Below are positions 54,833 to 64,000 of a stretch of DNA of 64,000 bases, piece by piece. A program made the position numbers and the translations under genes. Within the stretch, counting starts at the first letter, position 1, and each line of letters begins with the position of its first letter. Source of the stretch: JAWKWA01 sp041397765 (GTDB taxonomy: Bacteria > Pseudomonadota > Alphaproteobacteria > Rhizobiales > Hyphomicrobiaceae); the NCBI GenBank assembly GCA_041397765.1, contig JAWKWA010000016.1, positions 1 to 64,000 of the forward strand, written 5' to 3'. Under the pieces are notes generated by a model. The model was given only the letters and a program-made list of their open reading frames with translations, ran no database searches and was not told where the DNA came from.

Positions 54833-55525
54833 GTGGCGACCATCAGACTGAACAACCGAAAGAATGTCTTCAGCGACAATGCCAATGGCAACACCATCTT
54901 CGCCAAGGGCGGCGACGACGTAGTGCGCGGCAACAACGGCAACGACAAGATCCACGGCGATTCCGGCAACGACACGCTGAAAGGTGGCAACGGCAACGAC
55001 AAGCTCTATGGCGGCAGCGGCAACGACAAGCTCTACGGCAACGACGGCAACGACTATCTCCAGGGCGACAGTGGCAACGACACTCTCAGGGGCGGCGACG
55101 GCAAGGACACCATGAAGGGTGGCAAAGGTGTCGACGTGCTGAGGGGGGAAGACGGCAACGACATCATCGAAAGCGGCAATGACGGTCGCTCGGTCGGCCA
55201 GGAGGACCGCTGCTATGGCGGGGCGGGGTCGGACACCTTCGTCTACAACAGCGACGCCGGCCGCGACTGGATCATGGACTTCCAGGACGACGTCGACACC
55301 TTGAAGATCGACAAGGATTTCTTCCACAATATCAATACGCTTTCCGGCGGCGCGGTCACCTACCAGAACATGACCGTGAACGACATGCTGACCTATTTCG
55401 CCAAGAGCTCGGGTGGCGATTCCGAAATCGACCTTTCGGGCGGGAACTTCGACGGCGATCGGACGATCCTGCTCAAGGGAATCGGTAACGCCTTCGACCT
55501 TGCCAACGACATCGTCTTCATCTGA
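54833..55525 (+). CDS. RTX-type calcium-binding repeat protein
   Basis: 230 residues. About ten glycine-rich nonapeptides of type GGxGNDxLx run from about residue 20 to 120 (GGDDVVRGN, GGNGNDKLYGG, GNDGNDYLQG...) and would form a calcium-bound parallel beta-roll. A non-repetitive C-terminal domain (~125-230) ends FDLANDIVFI, like the uncleaved C-terminal signals of type I secretion substrates. There is no enzymatic domain. The GTG start at 54833 has CGGAGG 6 nt upstream. No type I secretion genes are adjacent. It is probably a secreted surface protein; function unknown. Confidence 0.88.
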   Translation: MATIRLNNRKNVFSDNANGNTIFAKGGDDVVRGNNGNDKIHGDSGNDTLKGGNGNDKLYGGSGNDKLYGNDGNDYLQGDSGNDTLRGGDGKDTMKGGKGVDVLRGEDGNDIIESGNDGRSVGQEDRCYGGAGSDTFVYNSDAGRDWIMDFQDDVDTLKIDKDFFHNINTLSGGAVTYQNMTVNDMLTYFAKSSGGDSEIDLSGGNFDGDRTILLKGIGNAFDLANDIVFI

Positions 55526-55983
55526 GCGGGGCGATCGAGCGAGAGCACGTGCCGGAGCAGGTCGAGGCCCGCTCCGGCCTGCCGCCGTCCCGGTGCACCC
55601 GACGCATCGGGACGGCGTTTGCGCAACGAGGTGAGGGAGAGCCCGCTCCCGCCGGGCGCAGGGCAACGCAGGCCTGAACCATGGCAACCGAGCAACGGCG
55701 TCGAGCGGATGCTCGGGCTCGCCGGCGGCGACAACCCCTACGGCAATGCCGGATGGCAAGGCCGACCGGGATGGGAGCGGATCGACGGCGGCGAATTTGC
55801 TCTGACGCCTCGTTCAGGGGTCTGATTGACGCTCTCGATGCGCGCGCGGACGCTGGAAAGCGAGAGGCTCGCTCGCCGATTTGGCCCCACCGGTCGGTCA
55901 AGACCGTCGCGTCGGGCGCGCGACTGGGCTATTGAGGTGGCGATCTCCCCCGCCCTCCAACAGCTATCGGGCAAAGCCATCCC
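55526..55983. other. Intergenic region with one element A copy
   Basis: 458 bp between the RTX gene and the next transporter, without a recognised gene. A copy of element A lies at about 55817-55862 (GGGTCTGATTGACGCTCTCG then ATGCGCGCGCGGACG); its distal half is not well preserved. Confidence 0.5.
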
Positions 55984-56934
55984 GTGTGGACCCGCATCAT
56001 CCCGTTCGTGTTCGTCGTCCTTTGGGCGACCGGCTTCATCTTCTCCAAGATCGTCGCCAGCGACGCCGAGCCGTTCACCTTCCTCGTCCTGCGCTTCGGA
56101 CTGACCGCTGCGATCCTCGGGACGGTCGCGCTCCTTCTCAAGCTCGACTGGCCGGGCCGGCGGGCAGCAATGCACGCCACCGTCGCCGGGGCGCTGATCC
56201 ACGGCGTCTATCTCGGGCCGATCTTCTGGGCGATCTCGCGGGGCATGTCGTCGGGCATCGCGGCGCTCATCGTCAGCACCCAGCCGATCCTGACGGCGAT
56301 GATCGTGCCGAGGCTGATCGGCGAGCGGGTCGGACTTCGGCACTGGGCGGGGCTGATGATCGGGCTCGCCGGAGTCGTCCTCGTTCTGCTGCCGAAATTC
56401 GAGGCCGGCACGGCGGATGCCGATCCGGTGACCGTCGCCGCATCGGTCATCGCGCTCCTCGGCATCACGTTCGGCCAGATCTACCAGAAGCGCTTTGCGA
56501 CCGATCTCGATCTCAGAACCGGCGGGGCCTGGCAGTTCCTCGGCGCCTTCGTGCTGATGGCGCTGTGCGCACTCCTGTTCGAGGACTGGCGGATCAGGTG
56601 GACGGGCGAGCTCGTCTTCGCCCTCGCCTGGCTGGTCTTCGTCATGTCGATCGGTGCGGTGACGCTGCTCATGATCATGATCCGGGAAGGAGCGATCTCG
56701 CAGGTGGCCGCCTGTTTCTTCCTGGTGCCGCCGGTCACCGCCCTCATGGCCTATGGCCTGTTCGGCGAGCGGCTCGACGGGTTGCAGATCCTCGGCATGG
56801 CGCTGACCTCGGCCGGGGTCCTGATCACCGGACGGGCCTCGGCGGCAGCCGTGCCCAAAGTGGCACTGGCCAAGGGTACACCGGCCGAGGGTGCACCGGC
56901 ATCGGTGATTGACCGAACGCCTCATGGACGCTGA
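55984..56934 (+). CDS. EamA/DMT family transporter
   Basis: 316 residues, about ten hydrophobic segments. The EamA start RIIPFVFVVLWATGFIFSKI is clear, and the end of the second repeat (VTALMAYGLFGERLDGLQILG) is typical. GTG 55984 is the likely start, as no ATG precedes the first helix in frame. It is the third EamA transporter in this window. Substrate unknown. Confidence 0.9.
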   Translation: MWTRIIPFVFVVLWATGFIFSKIVASDAEPFTFLVLRFGLTAAILGTVALLLKLDWPGRRAAMHATVAGALIHGVYLGPIFWAISRGMSSGIAALIVSTQPILTAMIVPRLIGERVGLRHWAGLMIGLAGVVLVLLPKFEAGTADADPVTVAASVIALLGITFGQIYQKRFATDLDLRTGGAWQFLGAFVLMALCALLFEDWRIRWTGELVFALAWLVFVMSIGAVTLLMIMIREGAISQVAACFFLVPPVTALMAYGLFGERLDGLQILGMALTSAGVLITGRASAAAVPKVALAKGTPAEGAPASVIDRTPHGR

Positions 56935-57117
56935 CGGCGGCATCGACCTATGATCCGGCCGCGGTGCCGGCTGCCCGGCCGGCAGATTTCCAGCGACCTC
57001 CCGCCGGCACCGCCACCGGCCCGCCCTCGTTCAAGCGTCATGCTGCTCGGCCACATTCGACGACCCGTCGGCGGGCATGCCGCCCTACCTGTTCATTTCC
57101 TGCCCGAGCCCCTCATC

Positions 57118-59106
57118 ATGGCCAGCGAAATCGGGACCCTCATCCGATCGCTCGAATCCTCGAGGTCCAAGCTCGAAGCCGAGCTGAAGCGCAACGAGGC
57201 CTATCGCGCGCTCGATCAGCTCGAGCAGCGCGAGGCGGCGGGAAAGCCGCTCCTCACCGTCTCCGGCACCGGGCTGCGGGCCAAGCTCGAGACCGAGCTT
57301 CGCGACGAGCCGCTCTATGTCGCCAAACGCAAGATCGACGAGGCGCTGCGCCTGCTGAACGGCCAGCGTGCGACGGACGATGCAAGCTCGGGGACGGCGG
57401 CTGCGATCGCCTCGGCGGTTGCTGCCGCGTTGCCGGCGGTGTCGGCCGGGAGGGACGCCGGGGACACCATGGCCGAAGCCGTGCCCCAGGCCGAAGCGGG
57501 CGGAGTGGCGGTGGCGGCCGGGTCGGCGGCCATCGCGGCGCATGCGGGTGCGGCCGGAGTGGCCGAGGCGGTGGTCGGCGACGAGATCGAGGCCACAAGC
57601 CCGGCCACTGGTGCCGCCATTGCCGACGTGCCGACAGCCGAGGCAACTGATCCGGTCGAGACCAGCGATTCGCGGATCGAGCCGACAGCCGGTCGCGGAC
57701 TTGCCGACGCGGCATCGCGGGCGGATCTTGCCCGGATCGCCGATCAGGCGGTCGCGGCGGCGCTGGCGACGCTCGCGGCAGGTGGTGCGCCGATGCGCCC
57801 TGCCGGGAGCTCGGAGGACCGAGGCGATCGGCCGGTCGAGGCCGACACCGCCGCTTCGGAGACGATCGAGCCGGTGGCGGAGCCAGAGGTACCGCCAGTC
57901 GCGGCGGCCGAGCCGACGACCGGGGACGCGGCCGTGACCGCTGCCGAGGGGGCGAGTGCGGCGGCCGTGGCCGCCGAGGCGGTGCCGGCGGATCTCGACC
58001 GGCCGGCCGAGCCCGTCGTCACCAGCGACCCGATCAGGGCTGCGGCGCTGATGGCTGCGGGGGCCGCCGTGACTCTCACCCGGCCCGAGCGGGAGGCGGC
58101 GAGCGATGCCGTAGCCGAGGCTTCGGTGGTCGCAGAGCCCGCCAGCCCGACCGCCGAGACCGAGGATAGCATCAAGGCTCGGGCCGAAGCCGCGAAAGCC
58201 AGAGGCGCGGACCTGCTTGCCGCTGCCGCCGCATCGGTCGCCGAATGGGGCGTGGAGCGGAGCGAGGAGGTCGCCGCCCCAGCGCCGGAGGCGAGTGTTG
58301 ACGGGGCAGCGCCGGTCGTGCCCGACCGGGAAGCCGCCGATCAGGCCGTGGCGCCTCTCACCGGTGGACGAGCGGAGACGATCGTGCCGCGATCCCTGGC
58401 CGTCGCCGCCGCCGTGCAGGTCTTCCAGGGCCGGGCGCCCGCGAGCGAGCCGCCGGTGCCCGCCGACCTCACCCTCATCGAGGGGATCGACGCGGCCCTC
58501 GTCGCCCGTCTCGAACTCGCCGGCGTCAAGACCTTCGCCGACATCGCCGGCTGGTCGGCCAGCGAAGCGCGGGCGATGTCGCATCATCTGGGGCTCGGCC
58601 GGCGCGTGCCGGCGGAGAACTGGATCGAGCAGGCTGCCATGCTGGCGGCGGGACGATGGACGGCGGCCGCGCGTCGCCGCCGGGCCGGCGTGACGATCAC
58701 CCCGCTGAGGGATCAGCCGCTCGGCGCCATGCCGGCGGAGGAGGCGGCGCCGTCCGCAGCATCCGTGCAGTCGGCCGAGGCGTTGCCGTCGACGAGCGCG
58801 CCAGTTTCGGGCGCCGGGACCGCAGTCCGTCCCGCAGCCGAGCGCGATGCATTCAGCGAGGTCGAGGCCGCGGTCGCTGCGACGGTCGCCACGGCGGGGC
58901 GCATCGGCCGGGCGGATGTGCGGGCGACGGGCATTTCGGGAGAGGCGTCACCGGGCGCCGCAAGGGCCGCGACGGCCGCCGAGGCCAGCCCACCGGTCGA
59001 GGCCCCTTCCGGCGGCGTGTCGCGATCCGAGAGGCCGCGGAGACGGTCCGGCGGGAGGGTTCCGAGAGCGCGGCGACCGGTGAGCCGGCGCGGGCGAGGA
59101 TCGTGA
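57118..59106 (+). CDS. Alanine-rich protein with helix-hairpin-helix-like domain, C-terminus frameshifted
   Basis: 662 residues from ATG 57118. The N-terminal ~85 residues are a charged, probably helical region (LIRSLESSRSKLEAELKRNE...). Next come ~360 residues of Ala/Glu/Val/Thr-rich low complexity. Then comes a compact domain LTLIEGIDAALVARLELAG to GRRVPAENWIEQAAMLAAG that resembles the helix-hairpin-helix-like 'IKGIG' domain of several alphaproteobacterial proteins. After about residue 640 the sequence becomes Arg-rich and looks out of frame, while a natural continuation appears in the next frame. The frameshift is near 59027. An upstream in-frame start at 56950 gives a non-conserved leader. 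Function unknown. Confidence 0.65.
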   Translation: MASEIGTLIRSLESSRSKLEAELKRNEAYRALDQLEQREAAGKPLLTVSGTGLRAKLETELRDEPLYVAKRKIDEALRLLNGQRATDDASSGTAAAIASAVAAALPAVSAGRDAGDTMAEAVPQAEAGGVAVAAGSAAIAAHAGAAGVAEAVVGDEIEATSPATGAAIADVPTAEATDPVETSDSRIEPTAGRGLADAASRADLARIADQAVAAALATLAAGGAPMRPAGSSEDRGDRPVEADTAASETIEPVAEPEVPPVAAAEPTTGDAAVTAAEGASAAAVAAEAVPADLDRPAEPVVTSDPIRAAALMAAGAAVTLTRPEREAASDAVAEASVVAEPASPTAETEDSIKARAEAAKARGADLLAAAAASVAEWGVERSEEVAAPAPEASVDGAAPVVPDREAADQAVAPLTGGRAETIVPRSLAVAAAVQVFQGRAPASEPPVPADLTLIEGIDAALVARLELAGVKTFADIAGWSASEARAMSHHLGLGRRVPAENWIEQAAMLAAGRWTAAARRRRAGVTITPLRDQPLGAMPAEEAAPSAASVQSAEALPSTSAPVSGAGTAVRPAAERDAFSEVEAAVAATVATAGRIGRADVRATGISGEASPGAARAATAAEASPPVEAPSGGVSRSERPRRRSGGRVPRARRPVSRRGRGS

Positions 59107-59468
59107 TCGACGAGCTGCGCGGCAGTCTCGCCCAGGAACGCGCAGCTCTCGCCGAGACCTCGGGCAGGATCGAGGAAGCCGCGCGCCGCATGCTGACGGC
59201 ACCGGAGCGGTCAGGGCTGGGCCACAAGGAGGAGGCCGAGCGGTCGGCCTATGGCATCCACGATTCGAGCCGCAGCCCGGAGGCGACGATCGAGATCCGG
59301 CCCAGCACCTCGGCGGCGCGGGTTGCCGATCCGGCGCGTCCGGCCGAAGTCGCCAGCCCGGCGAAGTCCGGGCCGGCCGCCCGACCGGCCGCCAGCGAGG
59401 CCGCGCGAGAAGAGCGGCAGGGCCTGTTCCGGCGGGTGGTGAAGGCGCTGACCGGCGGCCGCGACTGA
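59103..59468 (+). CDS. C-terminal part of the preceding protein, or a coupled small gene
   Basis: In the frame one base away, VAIREAAETVRREGSESAA then IDELRGSLAQERAALAETSG and ERQGLFRRVVKALTGG read as natural helical protein to the stop at 59468. Most simply this is the true C-terminus of the 57118 gene, displaced by a 1-bp loss near 59027. Alternatively GTG 59103 overlaps the preceding TGA (GTGA), so a separate ~121-residue protein could be translated by coupling. I favour the first. Confidence 0.5.
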   Translation: MIDELRGSLAQERAALAETSGRIEEAARRMLTAPERSGLGHKEEAERSAYGIHDSSRSPEATIEIRPSTSAARVADPARPAEVASPAKSGPAARPAASEAAREERQGLFRRVVKALTGGRD

Positions 59469-59630
59469 TCCGTCGAGCCGAGAGTGCCAGCCGGTCAGGA
59501 ACGGCCGCCTTGCAGCGGCCGGCCGTGCTCAGTAGACGGCTTCACGGATGGCCGTGCAGCAGAAAGATTCGACCACGCGGCTGGCGGAAACGCCGGCGGT
59601 CGCAGGATGCTTTGAGGAAAGGTGACTGCC

Positions 59631-61283
59631 ATGAAGCCGACGACGAGCCAGATCGACCTGATCGCCGACACTGCCGAAGCTCTCGAGGCGGCGGAGCGCG
59701 TGCTCGGTCATGCCCGCCTCGGTGTCGCCCGGCGGATCGAGGAGGCAGGCGGCATGGACCCGGCGCAGCACGCCGCCCACGGCCTCTCCTGGCTCGCGAC
59801 CTATGTGGAGGCGCTGCGGCAGATCCGCGGCTGGGCGGTCCGTCTCGATGAGGCAGGACGGCTCGGCGCGCTCGAGCGGGCGATCCTGACGGCCGCCTAT
59901 GGCGAGTATCTGGCGCAGATCGCCGGCGGCATCCCGATGAGCCAGGGCGAGATGGTGCGGCCGGGCCAGCTCGGCGTGCCGGCCGCAGAAATCCTCGCCT
60001 TGCACGAGGGGGCGGCCGGCCGCCTCGTCGCCGAGGGCACGAGCGAGCCCTTGAAGGCGACGATCGCCGGCTTCCTCGACGCCGATGCCGAGGTGGCGAC
60101 CTTCGGTGAGACCGGGCAATCCGAGACGCTCGAGGAGTTTCGCGCCGGCATGCGCCGCTTCTCGGCCGCCGAGGTCCTGCCCAATGCCCATCAGTGGCAT
60201 CTCACCAATTCCTACATTCCCCTCGAGGTGATCGGCGCGCTCGCCGAGCTCGGCGTGTTCGGCCTCACGATCCCCGAGGCGCATGGCGGCCTCGGGCTCG
60301 GCAAGGAATCGATGTGCGTCGTCTCGGAGGAGCTGTCGCGCGGCTATATCGGCGTCGGCTCGCTCGGCACGCGCTCGGAGATCGCCGCCGAGCTGATCCT
60401 CGCCGGCGGCACCGAGGCGCAGAAGGCCGAGTGGCTGCCACGGATCGCGTCGGGCGAGATCCTGCCGACCGCGGTCTTCACCGAGCCCAATACCGGCTCC
60501 GATCTCGCCTCGCTGAAGACCCGCGCCGTGCGCGAGGGCGACGTCTACCGGATCACCGGCCAGAAGACCTGGATCACCCATCCGGTGCGCGCCGACCTGA
60601 TGACGCTGCTCGCGCGCACCAATCCCGACGAGAAGGGCTACAAGGGCCTCTCGATGTTCCTGGCGCCCAAGCCGCGCGGCAGCGATGCCGAGCCGTTTCC
60701 GGCCAAGGGCATGTCGGGCAGCGAAATCGAGGTACTCGGCTATCGCGGCATGAAGGAGTTCGAGATCTCCTTCGACGGCTTCGAGGTGCCGGCGGCGAAC
60801 CTGCTCGGCGGCGTCGAGGGACAGGGCTTCAAGCAGCTCATGCAGACCTTCGAATCGGCCCGCATCCAGACCGCGGCCCGCGCCGTCGGCGTCGCCCAGT
60901 CGGCGCTCGATCTCGCCCTGCGCTATGCGAGCGACCGCATCCAGTTCGGCAAGCCGATCCTGAAATTCCCGCGCGTCGCCAACAAGCTCGCGATGATGGC
61001 GGTCGAGGTGATGATCGCCCGGCAGATCACCTATTTCGCCGCGCGCGAGAAGGATGCCGGGCGGCGCTGCGACCTGGAGGCCGGCATGGCGAAGCTGATC
61101 GCCGCGCGCATCGCCTGGGCGGCGGCCGACAATGCCGTGCAGATCCATGGCGGCAACGGCTTTGCGCAGGAATATCCGGTCTCGCGGGTGCTGTGCGACG
61201 CCCGCATCCTCAACATCTTCGAGGGCGCGGCCGAGATCCAGGCGCAGGTGATCGCCCGCCGCCTGCTCGAAGGAGCGAACTGA
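59631..61283 (+). CDS. mcd: Methylsuccinyl-CoA dehydrogenase
   Basis: FAD enzyme oxidising (2S)-methylsuccinyl-CoA to mesaconyl-CoA in the ethylmalonyl-CoA pathway. 550 residues, much longer than ordinary ~380-residue acyl-CoA dehydrogenases and matching Mcd, because of a ~150-residue N-terminal helical domain (HGLSWLATYVEALRQIRGWA). The acyl-CoA dehydrogenase core shows TIPEAHGGLGLG, AVFTEPNTGSDLASL, GQKTWITH, YASDRIQFGKPI and AVQIHGGNGFAQEYPVSRV. ATG 59631 has GAGGAAAGG just upstream, better than the GTG at 59622. Together with ccr and ecm it makes the pathway assignment firm. Confidence 0.93.
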   Translation: MKPTTSQIDLIADTAEALEAAERVLGHARLGVARRIEEAGGMDPAQHAAHGLSWLATYVEALRQIRGWAVRLDEAGRLGALERAILTAAYGEYLAQIAGGIPMSQGEMVRPGQLGVPAAEILALHEGAAGRLVAEGTSEPLKATIAGFLDADAEVATFGETGQSETLEEFRAGMRRFSAAEVLPNAHQWHLTNSYIPLEVIGALAELGVFGLTIPEAHGGLGLGKESMCVVSEELSRGYIGVGSLGTRSEIAAELILAGGTEAQKAEWLPRIASGEILPTAVFTEPNTGSDLASLKTRAVREGDVYRITGQKTWITHPVRADLMTLLARTNPDEKGYKGLSMFLAPKPRGSDAEPFPAKGMSGSEIEVLGYRGMKEFEISFDGFEVPAANLLGGVEGQGFKQLMQTFESARIQTAARAVGVAQSALDLALRYASDRIQFGKPILKFPRVANKLAMMAVEVMIARQITYFAAREKDAGRRCDLEAGMAKLIAARIAWAAADNAVQIHGGNGFAQEYPVSRVLCDARILNIFEGAAEIQAQVIARRLLEGAN

Positions 61284-61503
61284 GGCTGCGGCCCGGACGA
61301 GACGACCCGACGCTCGACGACAGGCGTGAACGGTGCGGCGCGGACGCCGGCGCCCGGCCGCCGTCTGCTCGATTGACAAGTCTGGACATCACTGTCTAGC
61401 GTTGTGGTGGAAGCGGTTCCGCCGGACGCGGGCGCGGCCGAAGCGGGAGACACCGCCGGCCGAGACTCCTGCCATCCGACGAGGCACAGGGAGGACGCAC
61501 CCC

Positions 61504-63918
61504 ATGAAATCGCACTATCGGGCCGTGGTGATCGGTGGCGGCGTGGTCGGCGCCTCGGTGCTCTACCATCTGGCGAAGTTCGGCTGGCCGGATGTCGCGC
61601 TCATCGAGCGCAACGTGCTGACGGCGGGCTCGTCCTGGCACGCGGCGGGCGGTGTGCACGCGCTCAATGCCGATCCGAACATGGCGGCGCTCCAGGCCTA
61701 TACGATCGACCTGCTCTCCGAGATCGAGCGCGAGAGCGGCCAGTCGATCGGCATGCATCTGACCGGCGGCGTCACCATCGCCTCGGCTCCGGCGCGCTGG
61801 GAGTGGCTGCAATCGGCCTATCGCATCTTCCAGACCATCGGCATCGAGGACTGCCACCTGATGACGCCGGAGGAGATCCGCAAGGTCTGCCCGATCATCA
61901 ATACGGATGGCGTGATCGGCGGGCTCTGGGCGGATCGCGAGGGCTATGTCGACACCACCGGCACCGTGCACGCCTATGCCAAGGCCGCTCGCATGCGCGG
62001 CGCGGACGTGATCGAGCACAATCGGGTGCTGGAGCTCCATCGCAAGAACGACCTGTGGCAGGTGGTGACGGAGAAGGGCACGATCACCGCCGAGCATGTC
62101 GTCAACGCCGCCGGCTTGTGGGCAAAGCAGGTCGGGCGGATGGTCGGGCTCGAGCTGCCGGTCTCGCCGATGCAGCACCACTATCTGCTGACCGAGTCCA
62201 TCCCCGAGATCGCCGCCATGGGATCCGACGAGATCCCGATGATGATCGACCTGGAGGGCTTCAGCTATATGCGGCAGGACCTCAAGGGGGTGCTGGTCGG
62301 CATCTACGAGGTCGACTACGCCCACTGGATGATGGACGGCGCGCCCTGGGAGTACGGCATCGAGCTCCTTCAGGAGGATGTCGACCGCATCTCGGACGAG
62401 CTCGGCCACGCCTTCCGCCGCTATCCATGCCTGGAGCGGACGGGCATCAAGAAATGGGTCAACGGCGCCTTCACCTTCTCGCCGGACGGCAATCCGCTCG
62501 TCGGACCGATCCACGGCATTCCCGGCTACTGGCTGGCCTGTGGCGTGATGGCGGGCTTCCTCCAGGGCGGCGGCGTCGGCAAGACGCTCGCCGAATGGAT
62601 GATCCATGGCGAGCCCGAGACCGACGCCTACTCCATGGACATCGCGCGCTACGGCGAATTCGCCTCCAACAAGGAATATATCCGCCAGACCACCGGGCAG
62701 TTCTACTCGCGCCGGTTCGTGATGACCTATCCCAACGAGCAGCTCTGGGCGGGCCGGCCCCTGAAGACGGCGCCGGCCTACGACGCCATGACCGAGGCGG
62801 GCTGCCGTTGGGGTGCCTCGTGGGGCCTCGAGGTGCCGCTCTATTTCGCCCCCAAGGATTTCGTCGAGACGCCCTCGCTCAAGCGCTCGAATGCGTTCGA
62901 GCTCGTCGGCGAGGAATGCCGGGCGGTCAGGCGCGACGTCGGCCTCCTCGATATCTCGGGCTTCTCGCGCTACGAAGTGACGGGACCCGGCGCCGAGGAC
63001 TGGCTCGCCCGGCTGATGGCGGGGCGGATGCCGAAGCCGGGCCAGGCGCGGCTCGCGCCCATGCTCGCCCCGAACGGCAAGCTGAAAGGCGATCTCACCG
63101 TCTTCAACTGGGGCGACGGCACCTTCTGGATCATGGGGTCGTACTATCTGCGGCAGTGGCACATGCGCTGGTTCCTCGACCACGGCGAGCCCGGCGTCAC
63201 GGTGCGCGACATCTCCGACGCCGTCACCGGCTTCTCGCTCGCTGGGCCGAGGTCGCGCGAGCTGTTGGCGCGCGTCACCAATGCCGACGTGTCGGGCAAG
63301 GCCATGCCGTTCATGGCCTGCCGGGCGATGGATGTCGGGCTCATACGGGCCAAGGTCGGGCGGCTGTCGGTCGCCGGCGAACTCGGCTACGAGATCAACT
63401 GTCCGTCCACCGAGCACGCGACGCTCCGGCGCATCCTGCTCGAGGCGGGGCGCGATCTCGGGGTGCGGGAATACGGCTTCAATGCGCTGCTCAGCCTGCG
63501 GCTCGAGAAAAGCTTCGGCGTCTGGTCGACCGAGTTCCGCCAGGCCTATACGCCGCGCATGACCGGCATGGACCGCTTCATCGACTGGCAGAAGCCCGAC
63601 TTCATCGGACGGGCGGCGGCACTCGCCGAGCGCGACGGGCCGGCACCAGCACAAATCCAGGCGACGATCGAGGTCGATGCGGTCGACGCGGATGCGAGCG
63701 GCTACGAGCCGGTCTCAGCCGGCGGCAAGCGCGTCGGCTTCGTGACCTCGGGCGGCTACGGCCACACCACCGGCAAGTCGCTCGCCATGGTGCTGATCGC
63801 GCCCGAGCATGCCCGGCCCGGCACCGAGCTCTCCGTCCATATCGTCGGCGTCGAGCGGACGGCGCGCGTCATCGCACCCTCGCCCTGCGATCCCGAAGGC
63901 CGGGCGATGCGCGCATGA
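61504..63918 (+). CDS. FAD-dependent oxidoreductase with GcvT-like domain (dimethylglycine/sarcosine dehydrogenase family)
   Basis: 804 residues. The FAD-binding GGGVVGASVLYHLAK is at 11-25, and SSWHAAGG (43-50) carries His46, the position of the covalent flavin histidine in this family. The second half, from about 450, has a GcvT/aminomethyltransferase-like folate domain (DVGLLDISGFSRYEVTG, GELGYEINCPS, LEKSFGVWSTEFRQAYTP, HTTGKSLAMVLI). Members demethylate dimethylglycine, sarcosine or related N-methyl compounds, passing the methyl to tetrahydrofolate. The ATG at 61504 lies 9 nt after GGGAGG. It overlaps the next gene by ATGA. It could consume sarcosine from the creatinase at 22-23.5 kb, but the substrate is inferred. 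Confidence 0.9.
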   Translation: MKSHYRAVVIGGGVVGASVLYHLAKFGWPDVALIERNVLTAGSSWHAAGGVHALNADPNMAALQAYTIDLLSEIERESGQSIGMHLTGGVTIASAPARWEWLQSAYRIFQTIGIEDCHLMTPEEIRKVCPIINTDGVIGGLWADREGYVDTTGTVHAYAKAARMRGADVIEHNRVLELHRKNDLWQVVTEKGTITAEHVVNAAGLWAKQVGRMVGLELPVSPMQHHYLLTESIPEIAAMGSDEIPMMIDLEGFSYMRQDLKGVLVGIYEVDYAHWMMDGAPWEYGIELLQEDVDRISDELGHAFRRYPCLERTGIKKWVNGAFTFSPDGNPLVGPIHGIPGYWLACGVMAGFLQGGGVGKTLAEWMIHGEPETDAYSMDIARYGEFASNKEYIRQTTGQFYSRRFVMTYPNEQLWAGRPLKTAPAYDAMTEAGCRWGASWGLEVPLYFAPKDFVETPSLKRSNAFELVGEECRAVRRDVGLLDISGFSRYEVTGPGAEDWLARLMAGRMPKPGQARLAPMLAPNGKLKGDLTVFNWGDGTFWIMGSYYLRQWHMRWFLDHGEPGVTVRDISDAVTGFSLAGPRSRELLARVTNADVSGKAMPFMACRAMDVGLIRAKVGRLSVAGELGYEINCPSTEHATLRRILLEAGRDLGVREYGFNALLSLRLEKSFGVWSTEFRQAYTPRMTGMDRFIDWQKPDFIGRAAALAERDGPAPAQIQATIEVDAVDADASGYEPVSAGGKRVGFVTSGGYGHTTGKSLAMVLIAPEHARPGTELSVHIVGVERTARVIAPSPCDPEGRAMRA

Positions 63919-64000
63919 GCGAAGCGGCCAGCAACCGGACGACGCGGGCGAGGCGCCGCCGAAGCGGCGAGGGCGGCGATGCTACGGCGGCGCGGCAGGT
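63915..64000 (+). CDS. Start of a coupled downstream gene (partial), possibly MttB-family
   Basis: ATG 63915 overlaps the preceding TGA (ATGA). Only 28 residues are in the window, MSEAASNRTTRARRRRSGEG and onwards. The Arg-rich, Gly-containing start resembles the N-termini of MttB-superfamily methyltransferases, such as the one at 17-18.7 kb (RRSGGRAARRE). Such genes often follow DMGDH-like flavoproteins. This identity is a guess from context. Confidence 0.4.
   Translation, partial: MSEAASNRTTRARRRRSGEGGDATAARQ

Overview
The window is high-GC alphaproteobacterial chromosome, most likely Hyphomicrobiales (Rhizobiales). The evidence is the zinc-ribbon/DUF3426-ftsE-ftsX-YdcF-plsC block, the ispA-mtgA-rpmF block, an EipA (DUF1134) envelope protein, an ethylmalonyl-CoA pathway, Ku with LigD-type NHEJ proteins, and families of palindromic intergenic repeats like the mosaic elements of rhizobia. 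No phage, transposase, integrase or CRISPR array was found. Genus cannot be told from sequence alone.

Layout. 0-5 kb: msrA, an enoyl-CoA hydratase, an EAL phosphodiesterase with a degenerate GGDEF domain, a small membrane protein and rpmF. 5-14.4 kb: envelope and division genes (mtgA, ispA, hpt, a zinc-ribbon membrane protein, ftsEX, a YdcF-like protein, plsC). 14.4-20.3 kb: a compact B12-dependent ribonucleotide reductase, an MttB-family methyltransferase and a lipoprotein hydrolase. 20.5-22 kb: uppP between two inverted copies of a ~130-bp repeat. 22-28.5 kb: creatinase, a patatin, an EamA transporter, and a DUF3754 membrane protein coupled to prmA. 28.5-34.9 kb: a sugar locus with two nucleotide-sugar epimerases (one UDP-sulfoquinovose-synthase-like), a GT4 glycosyltransferase, and an ABC exporter-like protein whose ATPase domain has lost its catalytic motifs. 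35-44 kb: a stress and DNA-repair stretch (hemerythrin-like repeat protein, DUF892 ferritin-like protein, ku, broken ligD genes, a Crp/Fnr pseudogene). It ends in a tandem array of the palindromic repeat next to a tRNA-Leu gene with a damaged acceptor stem. 44-49.6 kb: two transporters, a T-depleted repeat tract and eipA. 49.7-61.3 kb: ethylmalonyl-CoA pathway genes ecm (frameshifted), ccr and mcd, interspersed with small membrane proteins, an RTX protein, a transporter and a large low-complexity protein. 61.5-64 kb: a dimethylglycine/sarcosine dehydrogenase-like flavoprotein and the start of a coupled gene.

Themes. Three cobalamin-linked systems occur here: class II ribonucleotide reductase, ethylmalonyl-CoA mutase and an MttB-family protein. 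ccr, ecm and mcd (possibly with the crotonase at 0.8 kb) serve acetyl-CoA assimilation. Creatinase, the MttB-like protein and the flavoprotein suggest use of N-methylated compounds such as creatine, sarcosine and betaines. Frameshifts or nonsense codons break ligD (once in the PE-POL part, twice in the ligase part), ecm, the 57-59 kb protein and the Crp-like gene. The sequence alone cannot separate true decay from consensus errors.
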